From positions 186,001-250,000 of the forward strand of contig CAZDGU010000003.1 of NCBI GenBank assembly GCA_964505215.1: a DNA stretch of 64,000 nt, written 5' to 3'. The notes under the pieces were generated by a model. It was not told where the DNA came from and searched no databases. It saw only the letters and a program-made list of their open reading frames with translations. Position 1 is the stretch's first letter. Every line of letters starts with the position of its first letter. The DNA comes from Gracilimonas sp964505215. Lineage in GTDB: Bacteria; Bacteroidota; Rhodothermia; Balneolales; Balneolaceae. Shown piece after piece: positions 17,091 to 26,403 of this stretch. The translations under genes and the position numbers were made by a program.

Positions 17091-17795
17091 ATTAGCGCAA
17101 GCGTTCGCTTGTGCGCTGTTCGAAACGACTTGGTATGCTAACAATGCAATTATTGGAAACAGCGCTGCCCTATGATGGAGATCTCGCATCTCGGAATTCA
17201 CTACGTGACGTGTGGAATGACGGATGTTAAGGAGATCATCTTTTTGAATCACAGATTAAGGAGATTGCTCAGATGGCACAGATTTTTTCGCATCCGGATA
17301 GTGGGGAGATCGTTTTTTAAAAAACCCGATAAACCCTCTCAAAAAAAGCCCGTCATTCCGGACAAGCTGAAGTGGAACGGAAGCGCAGAGTCGGAATCTC
17401 CTCGAGGAGAGATTTGCATTTTGGATGAAAATAAGTTCAGAAGCAGGCTATAATCATCACTGCTAAAAACGGAGCAAGGAAAGTCCTTCCTTGAGGAAGG
17501 TGCCATGCGCAGCTCGCTGCGCATGCGGAAGGTGTTAGTGGATATTGGCAAGACTGTAATTCAAATCTGCCAACCAATCCTGATCACTGTAAACTGCTCC
17601 CTGTTCACTGAACTTGGTTGTCTTTAATAATCGTCAGACCGCTCCAAAACGTATTCAGTCGGCCTAATTATATCCAGCGGTCAGACGAAGTTTTGGGTTT
17701 TGGGAGACATTTTTTAGAGACGTTTAAGATCGTTTCTCCATTTCCCAAAACATCCTGATTATCACACCCATCACAGAAATCACAGTTCAAAACAA
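17091..17795. repeat. Repeat-rich gene-free patch with several hairpins
   Basis: No convincing gene is present. I see an imperfect hairpin at 17094-17117 (AGCGCAAGCG...), dispersed repeat module B at 17161-17223, dispersed module A at 17352-17402, and a CCTTCC-TTGA-GGAAGG hairpin at 17485-17500. There is also a perfect 10-bp stem CATGCGCAGC / GCTGCGCATG at 17504-17525 and an inverted pair TCGTCAGACCGCT (17631-17643) / AGCGGTCAGACGA (17676-17688, one mismatch). A GTTTTGGG...CCCAAAAC pair lies at 17690-17749. Short ORFs across it have no recognisable features and follow the repeats. Confidence 0.7.
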
Positions 17796-18545
17796 TCATT
17801 CAATAGAAAAAGAAATATTGATATTAGCAGTTACTGAAACCGTTTGTGAGAAATCCATCATAGAAGCATCTTTCGACATGGCCTCCATCTTCATCACGCC
17901 CGAGTTTAGGGGCATTCTGCCAATGCGATGATCTGAGTAATTTATATTCTGAACCGAACCCAGCGTAACTCCGGATGTCTTGGCAATTAACGAAGCTTTT
18001 TCCTTAGCCGATTCGATAGCTGAAATGAGCGCTTTTTCTTTACCCTCAGATATTTCTGTAGATGAAAACTCTCCGTTAAAAGAATCAAATCCATTCTCGA
18101 TAAGTGTGACTTGAATTTTTTCATAAAGGGAAAAATCGCTGAAAGAAAGACTTACCGACTGGCTTGTTCGGGTGACTTTGGATGTTTGAGAGTTTCGGTA
18201 ATTATTACTCACTTTGTGCATGCGGATGGGCTGATACTCAATATCACTTTCCTTGATTTGGTATTTTTTGAGAAGTTTAGCCAATAGCGTCTCTTTTTTC
18301 TTATGCATTTCAAATGCTTCCTGAGGAGTATCGGCTTCCGCATTTATGTTGACATTAAAAATGATAAGATCGGCCGGCAGCATCTCTGATGCGCTCATAT
18401 TAATTGTTATCGTCTTCTCTTTATTATATTGGGCAGAGGCGCTGTCGTTCAGCCCTAAAAATAAAAGGGAAACAACCAGTGTGATTTTCGATAGTTTCTT
18501 CCCCTTTGATACCATGCTCTTCTTTGATTTTTTGAATGATTGCAT
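17796..18545 (-). CDS. SIMPL-domain (DUF541) periplasmic protein
   Basis: The 249-residue product has a hydrophobic signal segment (about 21-38) ending near SASAQY and then a SIMPL/DUF541 domain over almost the whole remainder. The domain shows the typical TINMSASEMLPADLIIFNV start, a long middle helix and a C-terminal AISAIESAKEKASLIAKTSGV segment followed by GSVQNINY. The family (for example E. coli YggE) is linked to oxidative stress and membrane integrity, with no defined enzymatic activity. The first ATG gives an unusually long charged n-region; Met11 would give a more ordinary signal peptide. Confidence 0.85.
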   Translation of the reverse strand: MQSFKKSKKSMVSKGKKLSKITLVVSLLFLGLNDSASAQYNKEKTITINMSASEMLPADLIIFNVNINAEADTPQEAFEMHKKKETLLAKLLKKYQIKESDIEYQPIRMHKVSNNYRNSQTSKVTRTSQSVSLSFSDFSLYEKIQVTLIENGFDSFNGEFSSTEISEGKEKALISAIESAKEKASLIAKTSGVTLGSVQNINYSDHRIGRMPLNSGVMKMEAMSKDASMMDFSQTVSVTANINISFSIE

Positions 18546-18911
18546 AAAATATTCCTTGTTCTAAATTTAAAATCCGTTGATGTACCAACTGTCAGATACC
18601 TCTGAATATTGTTTTTCCTGTCTTATATTTTTTATAGTTAGCTTAGTAAAAGCAAAAAACCTTAAAAAAGAATAAAAAACCTTGAGGTTAAACTCATAAA
18701 TATAGAATATAAAACAAGTTTTTATTGTATTTAAAAGCACTATTGAAAAGCTGGATAAATAAAATTTTGAAAGCGCTTGCATTTATCCTAAAATCAGACT
18801 TTTATTCGGTATTACTAATGAAGTTGGCCAAAAAGATAATTTCTCGAATAAAGGAATACCAAAAAGTAAAAAAGCTCGGCCTCTCTAACCATTAATTAAA
18901 GGATTAATCCA
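18546..18911. other. Gene-free divergent regulatory stretch
   Basis: These 366 AT-rich bases separate the SIMPL gene (minus) from the TonB receptor (plus). I see no supported ORF. An AAAGGA at 18896-18904 precedes the receptor ATG and could be its ribosome site. No promoter consensus stands out. Confidence 0.4.
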
Positions 18912-21821
18912 ATGAACAATATGATACAGCGAGTATTTGTTTTGTGTATGATGCTTATGTTAGGTGTTAGCACATCTGTTACGTACGCAAATAATCTAAG
19001 TGATGAAACCAGAATATCCGGTAAGGTAACCGATGTTAACGGAGAGCCTCTTGCAGGGGTTAACATTCGTGTAGATGGCAAAGTGATAGGAACATCTACC
19101 CAGCCTGACGGAACATTTAGCTTAACTGTGCAGCAAGACCCGCCTTTAACACTTGTTGTTTCTATTGTCGGCTTTAAATCTAAGCGAGTAGAGATTACCG
19201 ATGCATCCGTTATGGATTTAGAAATTACGCTGGAAGAGCAAACTATTTCGGGAGGCGACCTTGTTGTATCGGCATCCAGGGTGGAGGAGAATATACTGGA
19301 GGCTCCGGTAACTATTGAGCGCCAGGATGCGATTCAAATTCGCACCACTGCCTCCGATGATTATTACAAAGCCTTAAGTAATTTGAAAGGCGTTGATATG
19401 ACCACCAGCAGTATTAACTTCCAAATTGTGAACTCCCGTGGCTTTAACTCTACCGGAAATACGCGGATGGTACAGCTGACCGACGGTATGGATACGCAGG
19501 CACCGGCGCTTAACTTTCCAATTGGAAACCTTAACGGTCCCTCAGTTCTGGATGTTGAAAGCATGGAATTTCTGCCGGGTGCATCTTCAGCATTGTATGG
19601 ACCCAATGCTTTTAACGGTATTTTATTGGTAGATAGTAAAGATCCTTTTCGTTATCCCGGATTAAGCGTAATGGTGAAATCCGGCATTAACCATGTAGAT
19701 GGTAATGCAACATTAGGAGAGCCGGATAGCCCTCAGCCGATGTACGAAGCCGCTATTCGCTATGCTAAATCATTTAAAGATAAGTTCGCGTTCAAAGTTA
19801 ACTTCTCGTATATGCAAGCTGAAGACTGGAGGGGAATTAACTACTCTGATAAAAACAAAGCGTTAAGTTCCGGTTTGTCAAATAATCCCGCTTACGATGG
19901 GGTCCACCTTTATGGAGATGACGGTACTTTTAATATTGGTTTATTGGGTATAAACCCTGCTACACGCAGCCAAATTGCTGCAGGAATCTCAGGTCAAACA
20001 GGAATTCCTCAGTCAGAAGTAGAAAAGTATGTGGCTGCTTTACCATCACAACCCGTAGCACGAACAGGATACCGTGAAGAGTTTTTGGTTGATAGCGATG
20101 CGAAAAATATGAAATTTGGAACGTCTCTTAATTACCGTATAAATGATAATATTGAGGCCAGCTATAGCTTTAATTATGGATTTGGAACCTCCGTATATAG
20201 TGGTGCACAGCGCTACAGCTTAAGTGAATTCAGTATTTCTCAGCACAAAATTCAGCTGGATGGTGACAACTTTATGGTACGCGCATACGGAACGTTTGAA
20301 AACTCCGGAGATTCCTATATTGCTGATTTTGTGGGATTTTCAGTAAATGACCAGTATATGCCTACAACACAATGGTACGGTAATTATGGCGGTACTTTTG
20401 TTGGAGGGATGATTCAGGCCGCTGCACAGGCTCAGGGTGGTAATCCGGCATACAATAAAGCTACCGTTGACGCTATTTTGAGCAATCCGGCTTTGGTTAA
20501 TCAATTCCATACAGCAGCTCGAGCCTCATCAGATGCTAACCGGTTTATGCCCGGCACACAGGCTTTTAAGGATGCCAAGAATGCAGCTCTTGAAAATGTA
20601 GTTCCAAACGGAGCGCTTTTTGATGATGAGTCCAGATTCCTGCATGCAGAAGGTCTTTATAACTTCAAGAATGAAATTGACTTTATGGACTTACAGGCCG
20701 GGTTAAGCTTCCGCCAGTATCAGCTGCGTTCAAACGGAACTATTTTTGATGATAAAGGTGGGGTAGATATCAACGAGTATGGCGGATATCTGCAAGGTTC
20801 AAAATCACTGTTTGAAGATCGTTTGGCGCTAACGGCATCGCTCCGTTACGATAAAAACGAAAACTTTGATGGGCAATTTAACCCGCGTCTTTCTGCCGTT
20901 ATTAATGTTGCCGAGAACCAAAATATTCGTGCTTCTTATCAAACCGGTTTCCGTAACCCTACTACGCAGGGACAATATATTGACCTGAACGTGCTTACTG
21001 CGCGTCTGTTGGGTGGTCTGCCGTACCTGGCTGAGAAGTACAAAATTACTGAAAACGCTTTTACCATGGAAAGTGTAAATGAATTTACCTCAGAATTATT
21101 GGCCGGTAATCCAGCAGCAGCAGGTTCTTTAGTACCATTTACAGAATATGATCCTGTAAAACCTGAGCAAATTCAATCATTTGAAGTTGGCTATAAAGGC
21201 TTGTTAGGTGATAAGTTATTTTTTGATATGGCTTATTATTATAACATCTATAACGACTTTATTGCTCAATTCAGAATTCGTAAAGCGGCCGGTCCATTTA
21301 CCGGAAATCCTGTAAATGACCAGCAGGTGGCAGCATCATTACTCTCCGGAGATGCTTCTAATACCTATCAGATTTATACCAACGTAGATCAGGAGGTAGA
21401 ATCGCAAGGTGCTGTCATTGGGTTTGACTACAGCCTGCCAAGTAACTTTAAGCTGGGCGCAAACTACAACTGGAACAAACTGATTACAGAGCGCGATGGT
21501 GATTATATTTTTGATTATAACACACCAGAGCACAAGTTTAACGTAAGCTTTGGAAACCGAAACCTCACCGAAAGTTTAGGCTTTAACCTAACTTACAGAT
21601 GGCAGGATGAATTTGAGTGGGTTTCTTCTTTTGCAGACGGAACCGTACCTGCAGTTTCTACATTTGATGCTCAGGTTTCATACAAGCTGCATGACTTAAA
21701 CTCTATCATTAAGTTGGGTGGAAGTAACATTATGAACAATCGTCATACTCTTAACTACGGTGGGCCTAATTTAGGTGCCATTTATTACGTATCTATTACA
21801 TTTGACGAGTTCCTGAACTAA
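18912..21821 (+). CDS. TonB-dependent outer-membrane receptor with carboxypeptidase-like domain
   Basis: The 969-residue protein begins with a signal peptide ending near TYANN. It continues with a carboxypeptidase regulatory-like beta-sandwich (about 33-110, ISGKVTDVNGEPLAGVNIRV), a plug domain (about 118-245) and a beta-barrel to the end, with the last residues ...YVSITFDEFLN. It lacks the STN domain and the SusC-specific signature and has no SusD partner, so it is a stand-alone receptor. Its ligand is unknown; siderophores, vitamins or peptides are possible. It is followed by a clear terminator, so it is probably transcribed alone. Confidence 0.93.
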   Translation: MNNMIQRVFVLCMMLMLGVSTSVTYANNLSDETRISGKVTDVNGEPLAGVNIRVDGKVIGTSTQPDGTFSLTVQQDPPLTLVVSIVGFKSKRVEITDASVMDLEITLEEQTISGGDLVVSASRVEENILEAPVTIERQDAIQIRTTASDDYYKALSNLKGVDMTTSSINFQIVNSRGFNSTGNTRMVQLTDGMDTQAPALNFPIGNLNGPSVLDVESMEFLPGASSALYGPNAFNGILLVDSKDPFRYPGLSVMVKSGINHVDGNATLGEPDSPQPMYEAAIRYAKSFKDKFAFKVNFSYMQAEDWRGINYSDKNKALSSGLSNNPAYDGVHLYGDDGTFNIGLLGINPATRSQIAAGISGQTGIPQSEVEKYVAALPSQPVARTGYREEFLVDSDAKNMKFGTSLNYRINDNIEASYSFNYGFGTSVYSGAQRYSLSEFSISQHKIQLDGDNFMVRAYGTFENSGDSYIADFVGFSVNDQYMPTTQWYGNYGGTFVGGMIQAAAQAQGGNPAYNKATVDAILSNPALVNQFHTAARASSDANRFMPGTQAFKDAKNAALENVVPNGALFDDESRFLHAEGLYNFKNEIDFMDLQAGLSFRQYQLRSNGTIFDDKGGVDINEYGGYLQGSKSLFEDRLALTASLRYDKNENFDGQFNPRLSAVINVAENQNIRASYQTGFRNPTTQGQYIDLNVLTARLLGGLPYLAEKYKITENAFTMESVNEFTSELLAGNPAAAGSLVPFTEYDPVKPEQIQSFEVGYKGLLGDKLFFDMAYYYNIYNDFIAQFRIRKAAGPFTGNPVNDQQVAASLLSGDASNTYQIYTNVDQEVESQGAVIGFDYSLPSNFKLGANYNWNKLITERDGDYIFDYNTPEHKFNVSFGNRNLTESLGFNLTYRWQDEFEWVSSFADGTVPAVSTFDAQVSYKLHDLNSIIKLGGSNIMNNRHTLNYGGPNLGAIYYVSITFDEFLN

Positions 21822-21840
21822 AAATTACCAGCAAATTTGT

Positions 21841-21877
21841 AAACCTCGTGCTATACGCAAGCACGGGGTTTTTTTAT
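21841..21877 (+). terminator. Rho-independent terminator after the TonB receptor
   Basis: AACCTCGTGC and GCACGGGGTT form a stem (one G-U pair) with an eight-to-nine-base loop, followed by T7. It begins 20 bases after the receptor stop. Confidence 0.85.
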
Positions 21878-22002
21878 GCCAAAGAATGGCAGATTGAAGT
21901 AACTTTGTCACCATATAATAACCAATAGATAACTGGCATACTATTTGCGTATCCGGTATTGAAAGAATAAAACCATATCTATTAATTCCGACAGAAAAGG
22001 AA

Positions 22003-22575
22003 ATGAGTAAAGAAAATATAAAGGAAGAATCAACGCTTGAAGCTGAAGAGGCCAAGCAGGCCGAGGTGGAACAGCAGGCAGAAGAAAAAGAAACTGAGAA
22101 TACTGATAAAGATGAAAAAACTCTGCGTATAGAAGAACTTGAACAGGAATTAGCTGCAGCAAAAGATGGTATGCTAAGAAAAGCAGCTGAGCTTGAAAAT
22201 GTGCGAAAACGCGTGCAACGCGAACGTGTACAGCTGTTTGAAGAAGCAAAAGCCGGAGCTTTAGAAGATTTTATGCCCATTGCTGACGATCTCATCCGAA
22301 CGCTGAAAGCTGCCGAAGAATCGGAAATTGAAGACAGTTTTTTGGAAGGCGTGCAAATGGTAGCTGATAAATTCAAAACAGTGCTCGAAAAACACGGCGT
22401 TGAGCGTATAGACCAAACCGGTATCCCTTTTGATGTAAACCTGCACGATGCCATGCTAAAGCAGCCCGCACCCGATGAAGACACCGAAAGCGACACGGTA
22501 CTTCAAATATTGGATAGTGGCTATAAAATCGGAAACAGAACCATACGCCACGCAAAAGTAATTGTAAGCGAATAA
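22003..22575 (+). CDS. grpE: GrpE nucleotide exchange factor
   Basis: GrpE releases ADP from DnaK in the Hsp70 cycle. The 190-residue product has an acidic, low-complexity N-terminus (1-45), a long coiled coil (about 45-105) and the C-terminal beta domain with the signature around FDVNLHDAML and ending GNRTIRHAKVIVSE. It is nine bases upstream of dnaJ and surely co-transcribed with it. No dnaK is present in the window. I see no CIRCE-type inverted repeat upstream. Confidence 0.95.
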   Translation: MSKENIKEESTLEAEEAKQAEVEQQAEEKETENTDKDEKTLRIEELEQELAAAKDGMLRKAAELENVRKRVQRERVQLFEEAKAGALEDFMPIADDLIRTLKAAEESEIEDSFLEGVQMVADKFKTVLEKHGVERIDQTGIPFDVNLHDAMLKQPAPDEDTESDTVLQILDSGYKIGNRTIRHAKVIVSE

Positions 22576-22584
22576 CATATATTT

Positions 22585-23766
22585 ATGTCCACCAAAAGAG
22601 ATTATTACGAAATATTAGGAGTAGATAAAAACGCTTCGGAAGCTGAAATTAAAAAGGCTTATCGTAAAAAAGCGATGAAATTTCACCCCGATCGAAATAA
22701 AGGGGATGCTGATGCTGAGAAAAAATTTAAAGAGGCATCGGAAGCTTATGAAGTGTTAAAAGACCCGCAGAAAAAAGCCCAGTACGACCAGTTTGGCCAC
22801 GCCGGTGTAAACGGGCAGGGCGGCTTTGGCGGCGGCGGTGTTGATTTCGATAATATGGGCTTCGAAGATATATTTAGCCGCTTTGGAGATATTTTCGGAA
22901 GTGGTTTTTTTGGTGATGAAGCTTTTGGAGGCGGACGCGGTGGCCGTTCACGTGGCCGCAGAGAGCCGGGACAGCCCGGTTCGGATATGAAAATCCGGAT
23001 GCCCCTAACGCTGGAAGAAATTGCATTTGGAGCTGAGAAAAAGCTCAAAATCAAAAAGCAGATTAAATGTAATGAATGTAATGGAACCGGAGCCGAAACG
23101 AATTCAGATTTTGAAACCTGTTCTACTTGTAACGGAATGGGTGAAGTGCGCCAGGTAACCCGAACCATGCTGGGACAAATGGTGAATGTGCAGGCGTGTC
23201 CAACGTGTAACGGCGAAGGTCGCATCATCAAAAATAAATGTAAAAAATGCTCGGGCGAAGGCCGCGTAAAAGGGGAGGAGACAATTAAAGTGAATATTCC
23301 TTCCGGCGTTTCTAATGGAAATTATATAACGCTAAGGGGACAAGGAAATGCCGGCCGTCGCGGAGGTTCTGCGGGCTCATTGATTGTGCTCATTGAAGAA
23401 AAGGAGCACGAGCACTTTGAGCGTGACGGAAATAATATTTATTACAATCTTACTCTCAGCATTCCTGATGCCGTGCTGGGTACCGAAGTACACGTGCCTA
23501 CTTTAAAAGGTAAAGCCAAGCTGAAAATTGATGCCGGCACACAACCCGGTAAAATGCTGCGCATGAGAGGCCGTGGAATTAAAGGCCTGCATAATTCCGG
23601 AGATGGCGACCAGTATGTAAGATTAAACGTATATATGCCTGAAAAACTATCGGATGCGGAGAAGAAAAAGATGGAATCGTTCAAGAACTCCGAAAACTTT
23701 GATGCAACAAATGCGGATGGCAACGAGAAGAACTTTTTCTCAAAAATGAAAGACATGTTTGGGTGA
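22585..23766 (+). CDS. dnaJ: DnaJ chaperone (class I Hsp40)
   Basis: DnaJ delivers substrates to DnaK and stimulates its ATPase. The 393-residue product has all class I parts. The J domain (1-70) contains HPD in KFHPDRNKG. A Gly/Phe-rich linker spans about 75-135. The zinc-finger domain (about 160-235) has four CxxCxGxG-type motifs (CNECNGTG, CSTCNGMG, CPTCNGEG, CKKCSGEG). The C-terminal substrate-binding domain follows. The start gives the conserved KRDYYEILGV. It is downstream of grpE in one operon. Confidence 0.97.
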   Translation: MSTKRDYYEILGVDKNASEAEIKKAYRKKAMKFHPDRNKGDADAEKKFKEASEAYEVLKDPQKKAQYDQFGHAGVNGQGGFGGGGVDFDNMGFEDIFSRFGDIFGSGFFGDEAFGGGRGGRSRGRREPGQPGSDMKIRMPLTLEEIAFGAEKKLKIKKQIKCNECNGTGAETNSDFETCSTCNGMGEVRQVTRTMLGQMVNVQACPTCNGEGRIIKNKCKKCSGEGRVKGEETIKVNIPSGVSNGNYITLRGQGNAGRRGGSAGSLIVLIEEKEHEHFERDGNNIYYNLTLSIPDAVLGTEVHVPTLKGKAKLKIDAGTQPGKMLRMRGRGIKGLHNSGDGDQYVRLNVYMPEKLSDAEKKKMESFKNSENFDATNADGNEKNFFSKMKDMFG

Positions 23767-23789
23767 GCTTATATATTTTAAAAAGGCAA

Positions 23790-23819
23790 AAAGGCTAAGT
23801 GAACTATCATTTAGCCTAA
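23790..23819. terminator. Possible terminator hairpin between dnaJ and desaturase
   Basis: AGGCTAA (23792-23798) and TTAGCCT (23811-23817) are perfect inverted arms with a 12-base loop between two convergent genes. The following T-run is poor, so termination is only likely. Confidence 0.5.
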
Positions 23820-23888
23820 TTCTGCTAACTCCGAATATTAATACTTCCAACATCATTCAAAAAAAGAGCTACAACTTGCCTGCAAAAG

Positions 23889-24995
23889 CTATTGTTGCCA
23901 GTTGAAATCGGGGTTTCCAAAGTTTTTGAGCGTACGATAATGTGAAGCTACGGCCTGCCGAAATGTGGGGTGATGATTATACGGAATCCCAAATTCCTGA
24001 GCCGTTTGCTCAACAATAAGGCCAATTTCCGGATAGTGAACGCTGCAAACCCGGGGGAATAGATGGTGCTCAATTTGATAATTCAATCCGCCAATAAACC
24101 AGGATAACGGTTTATTATCGCGGGCAAAGTTGTTGGTGGTTATCATCTCGTGGATAGCCCAGTGATTTTCGATCACGTTATCCTCATTAGGCTCAGGATG
24201 CATCGTTTCTTCCACCACGTGTGCAAGCTGAAAAATAATGCCTAAAATAAAGCCGGCTGTAAGATGAAGACTTACAAAACCAATGAGCCACTGATACCAG
24301 GTGATATCAAGCAAAAGCAATGGAAGTGCAATGGTATATCCGTAATAGATTATTTTAGTTACAATCAGAGTAACCCATTCTTTAAGCGGATGTTTTTTGT
24401 TTTCATAAGGACCCAGCGGGCTTTTAAAGAAGTACCAATAATCTTTCACAAAAACCCAAAAGAAAGTGGCAAAACTGTATGCAAAAAAAGCGAGAATGTG
24501 CTGCATCCGGTGAACTTTTTTAAGCTCAGAATGTGGAGATAACCGAATAAAAGCAGCTACTTCTAAATCTTCATCATGGCCGTGAATATTGGTGTAGGTG
24601 TGATGAATAATATTATGGGTTATTTTCCAGATATAGCCGTTTGCACCCATGAGGTCAAAACTCAGTCCCAGTACATAATTGACGGTGTTGTTTGAGGAGT
24701 AAGCGCCGTGCAGCGCATCGTGGGCAATGGAAAAGCCAATGCCGGCCATTCCAATTCCCATCACAAAAGTAAGCATCCACATGGTGCCCAGCGAAAACTG
24801 ACCGGACATAATAAGAGCATAAGCTCCAAAATACAGCCCCAACAGAATTACCGTTTTAATTACCATTGACGCATTTGCATGCTGAGAAAGATTATTCTCT
24901 TCGAAATACTGCTTTACTCGTTTTTTAACCGTTCGGCTAAATTCTTTGTCAATCTTATTGTTGAACGTAACTTTATTTACACCCACAGGTCCCAT
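23889..24995 (-). CDS. Membrane fatty-acid desaturase (acyl-CoA/linoleoyl-CoA-like)
   Basis: The 368-residue protein is an integral-membrane di-iron desaturase. The three histidine boxes are present: HDALH (92-96), HNIIHH (128-133) and QIEHH (307-311). The Gln in the third box is typical of front-end (delta-5/6-type) desaturases, although no cytochrome b5 domain is fused. Hydrophobic segments lie around 45-65, 70-92, 145-175 and 200-250. It introduces a double bond into acyl chains and so affects membrane fluidity. The next gene on the same strand is a saccharopine-dehydrogenase-like reductase, 140 bases away. Confidence 0.92.
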   Translation of the reverse strand: MGPVGVNKVTFNNKIDKEFSRTVKKRVKQYFEENNLSQHANASMVIKTVILLGLYFGAYALIMSGQFSLGTMWMLTFVMGIGMAGIGFSIAHDALHGAYSSNNTVNYVLGLSFDLMGANGYIWKITHNIIHHTYTNIHGHDEDLEVAAFIRLSPHSELKKVHRMQHILAFFAYSFATFFWVFVKDYWYFFKSPLGPYENKKHPLKEWVTLIVTKIIYYGYTIALPLLLLDITWYQWLIGFVSLHLTAGFILGIIFQLAHVVEETMHPEPNEDNVIENHWAIHEMITTNNFARDNKPLSWFIGGLNYQIEHHLFPRVCSVHYPEIGLIVEQTAQEFGIPYNHHPTFRQAVASHYRTLKNFGNPDFNWQQ

Positions 24996-25134
24996 GTTTA
25001 AATTTGCGGAAGCTTAGCCAATCCATTTTTTGGATTAAACATTGGAGCTCAATAATAATTTTACTATTCCTGATTTTCCTCAAGCTGCCAAAGCCAACCG
25101 CTCAAAATACCCAATATTATCAGAAATGCACTTT

Positions 25135-26325
25135 TTAATTTAAAGTGATGTGCAGGCCGCGCTCGGTCAGTCGTTTAACCAGTAAATCACCAAATAAAAA
25201 GGCCGGTGTTTTAAATCCGGAAACAGACTTAAATCGGTCTTTATGTTCATGCAGGCAAAGAGCAGATTCACACAGAAAAAATACCGTAGCTTTATTACTC
25301 GGATCGCCTGAAAAAAACATGCGAAGGTGGTGTTGGTTGTTGTTTTCATCCCGGGCAATAGCCAAAAGTTTAAAAAAGCCTTGTTCAATGCTTTCTTCTG
25401 AAGGTCCCTCGCCGGGAGCAGGCATTACCTTTTTAAGAAACGTTCGAAACCATTTTCTTGGACCTAAAATGGCAAGAGAAAGTACGGTGAGCGAAGTGGA
25501 AATAAAGGGAATAGGGTTAAACCACTTACCGAGAGAAAAGTGTTCGGCATAAGAAATGCTGTCGGCATAGGGAGTCTCGGCGGCTTGGTTTAGTGCAGCC
25601 GTTTTATATACTACTTTAGAGTTGATGGCACTCATGATAAAAGGAGCGGTCCATCTCTTCAGTTCGTTATTGTAACCGAAATAACCGGCATGTTGCGATT
25701 TATGAATACGTTGGGAAGTAGGTCCGGTGAGCAGATGCGGATCGTTCATTTGTTTAGATTCACCGCTTTCAAACTTGTTGAGCATGGTGGCAATAGTGCC
25801 TCCGTTAAGTCCGCCATGGGTAGAATAATAGGCGTCTATGGATAATTTTTCAGGTTGTTCAAATTTTTTGGCAAGCAGGAAAGCAGTGAGGTCGGCGGGA
25901 ATGGAATCAAACCCCGAAAAGGGCACCAGAATAGCGCCGCTTTTTTGAGCGGTTTCTTCATATTTGTCGGTCATACTTTTTATGAAACCGACTTCTCCGG
26001 TAATGTCAAAGTAGTGGGTTCCGTGTTTTGCACAAGCGGCAATCAGCTCTTCGCCGTATAAAGAAAAAGGGCCAACGGTAGTAATAATAATAGATGTTTT
26101 CTGAACTAACTCTGTTACCTGCTGCTTGTTGAGCGCATCAACCACAAAACACTGTTCGTTCGATAGCCCTAAATTCTGAGCTACTTTTGCGAGTTTAGCT
26201 TCATTCCGTGCGGCCACGCCCCAGCGCAAAGTATCAGGTGCGTGTTGACTCAGGTAAGCAGTGGCGCGGCGGCCGGTAAAGCCTGTTGCGCCCATTAAAA
26301 TAAGATCAAATGAATGTTCAGTCAT
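25135..26325 (-). CDS. Saccharopine dehydrogenase-like / trans-acting enoyl reductase family protein
   Basis: The 396-residue product begins with a Rossmann fold, LILMGATGFTGRRATAYL (GxTGFTG), binding NAD(P), and continues with the saccharopine-dehydrogenase N-terminal domain to about residue 130. The rest, with a hydrophobic stretch about 270-290, matches the layout of the trans-acting enoyl reductase group known from mycobacterial lipid synthesis, rather than lysine-pathway enzymes. Its role is probably in lipid or polyketide-like reduction, but the substrate is unknown. It is upstream of the desaturase on the same strand and downstream of the cold-shock gene, with a terminator between the latter two. 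Confidence 0.82.
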   Translation of the reverse strand: MTEHSFDLILMGATGFTGRRATAYLSQHAPDTLRWGVAARNEAKLAKVAQNLGLSNEQCFVVDALNKQQVTELVQKTSIIITTVGPFSLYGEELIAACAKHGTHYFDITGEVGFIKSMTDKYEETAQKSGAILVPFSGFDSIPADLTAFLLAKKFEQPEKLSIDAYYSTHGGLNGGTIATMLNKFESGESKQMNDPHLLTGPTSQRIHKSQHAGYFGYNNELKRWTAPFIMSAINSKVVYKTAALNQAAETPYADSISYAEHFSLGKWFNPIPFISTSLTVLSLAILGPRKWFRTFLKKVMPAPGEGPSEESIEQGFFKLLAIARDENNNQHHLRMFFSGDPSNKATVFFLCESALCLHEHKDRFKSVSGFKTPAFLFGDLLVKRLTERGLHITLN

Positions 26326-26349
26326 AATAAAACTTTGATGTATAGATAC

Positions 26350-26384
26350 AAAAAAACCCGACCTGTTTAAAAGGCCGGGTTTTC
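26350..26384 (-). terminator. Rho-independent terminator after the cold-shock gene
   Basis: On the minus strand AAACCCGGCC and GGTCGGGTTT form a stem followed by a T-run, 20 bases beyond the cold-shock stop and just before the start of the reductase gene. Confidence 0.8.
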
Positions 26385-26403
26385 AATTAAGTAACAAGCA
26401 GAC

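Noticed and set aside
16888..17252. Minus-strand frames of 67 and 117 codons across tRNA-Gly
   Set aside because: They read through the tRNA in antisense and into the repeat patch; the translated similarity to other annotated products is an artefact of tRNA sequence.
17352..17402. CRISPR or phage attachment interpretation of the repeat modules
   Set aside because: There is no regular spacing, no spacers and no cas or integrase gene nearby.
17172..17551. Short frames in the repeat patch
   Set aside because: Composition follows the repeats and no start, ribosome site or domain supports them.
21825..22496. A 223-codon minus-strand frame opposite grpE
   Set aside because: It is Ser-rich only because it is antisense to Glu-rich GrpE; grpE has full family support and sits in an operon with dnaJ.
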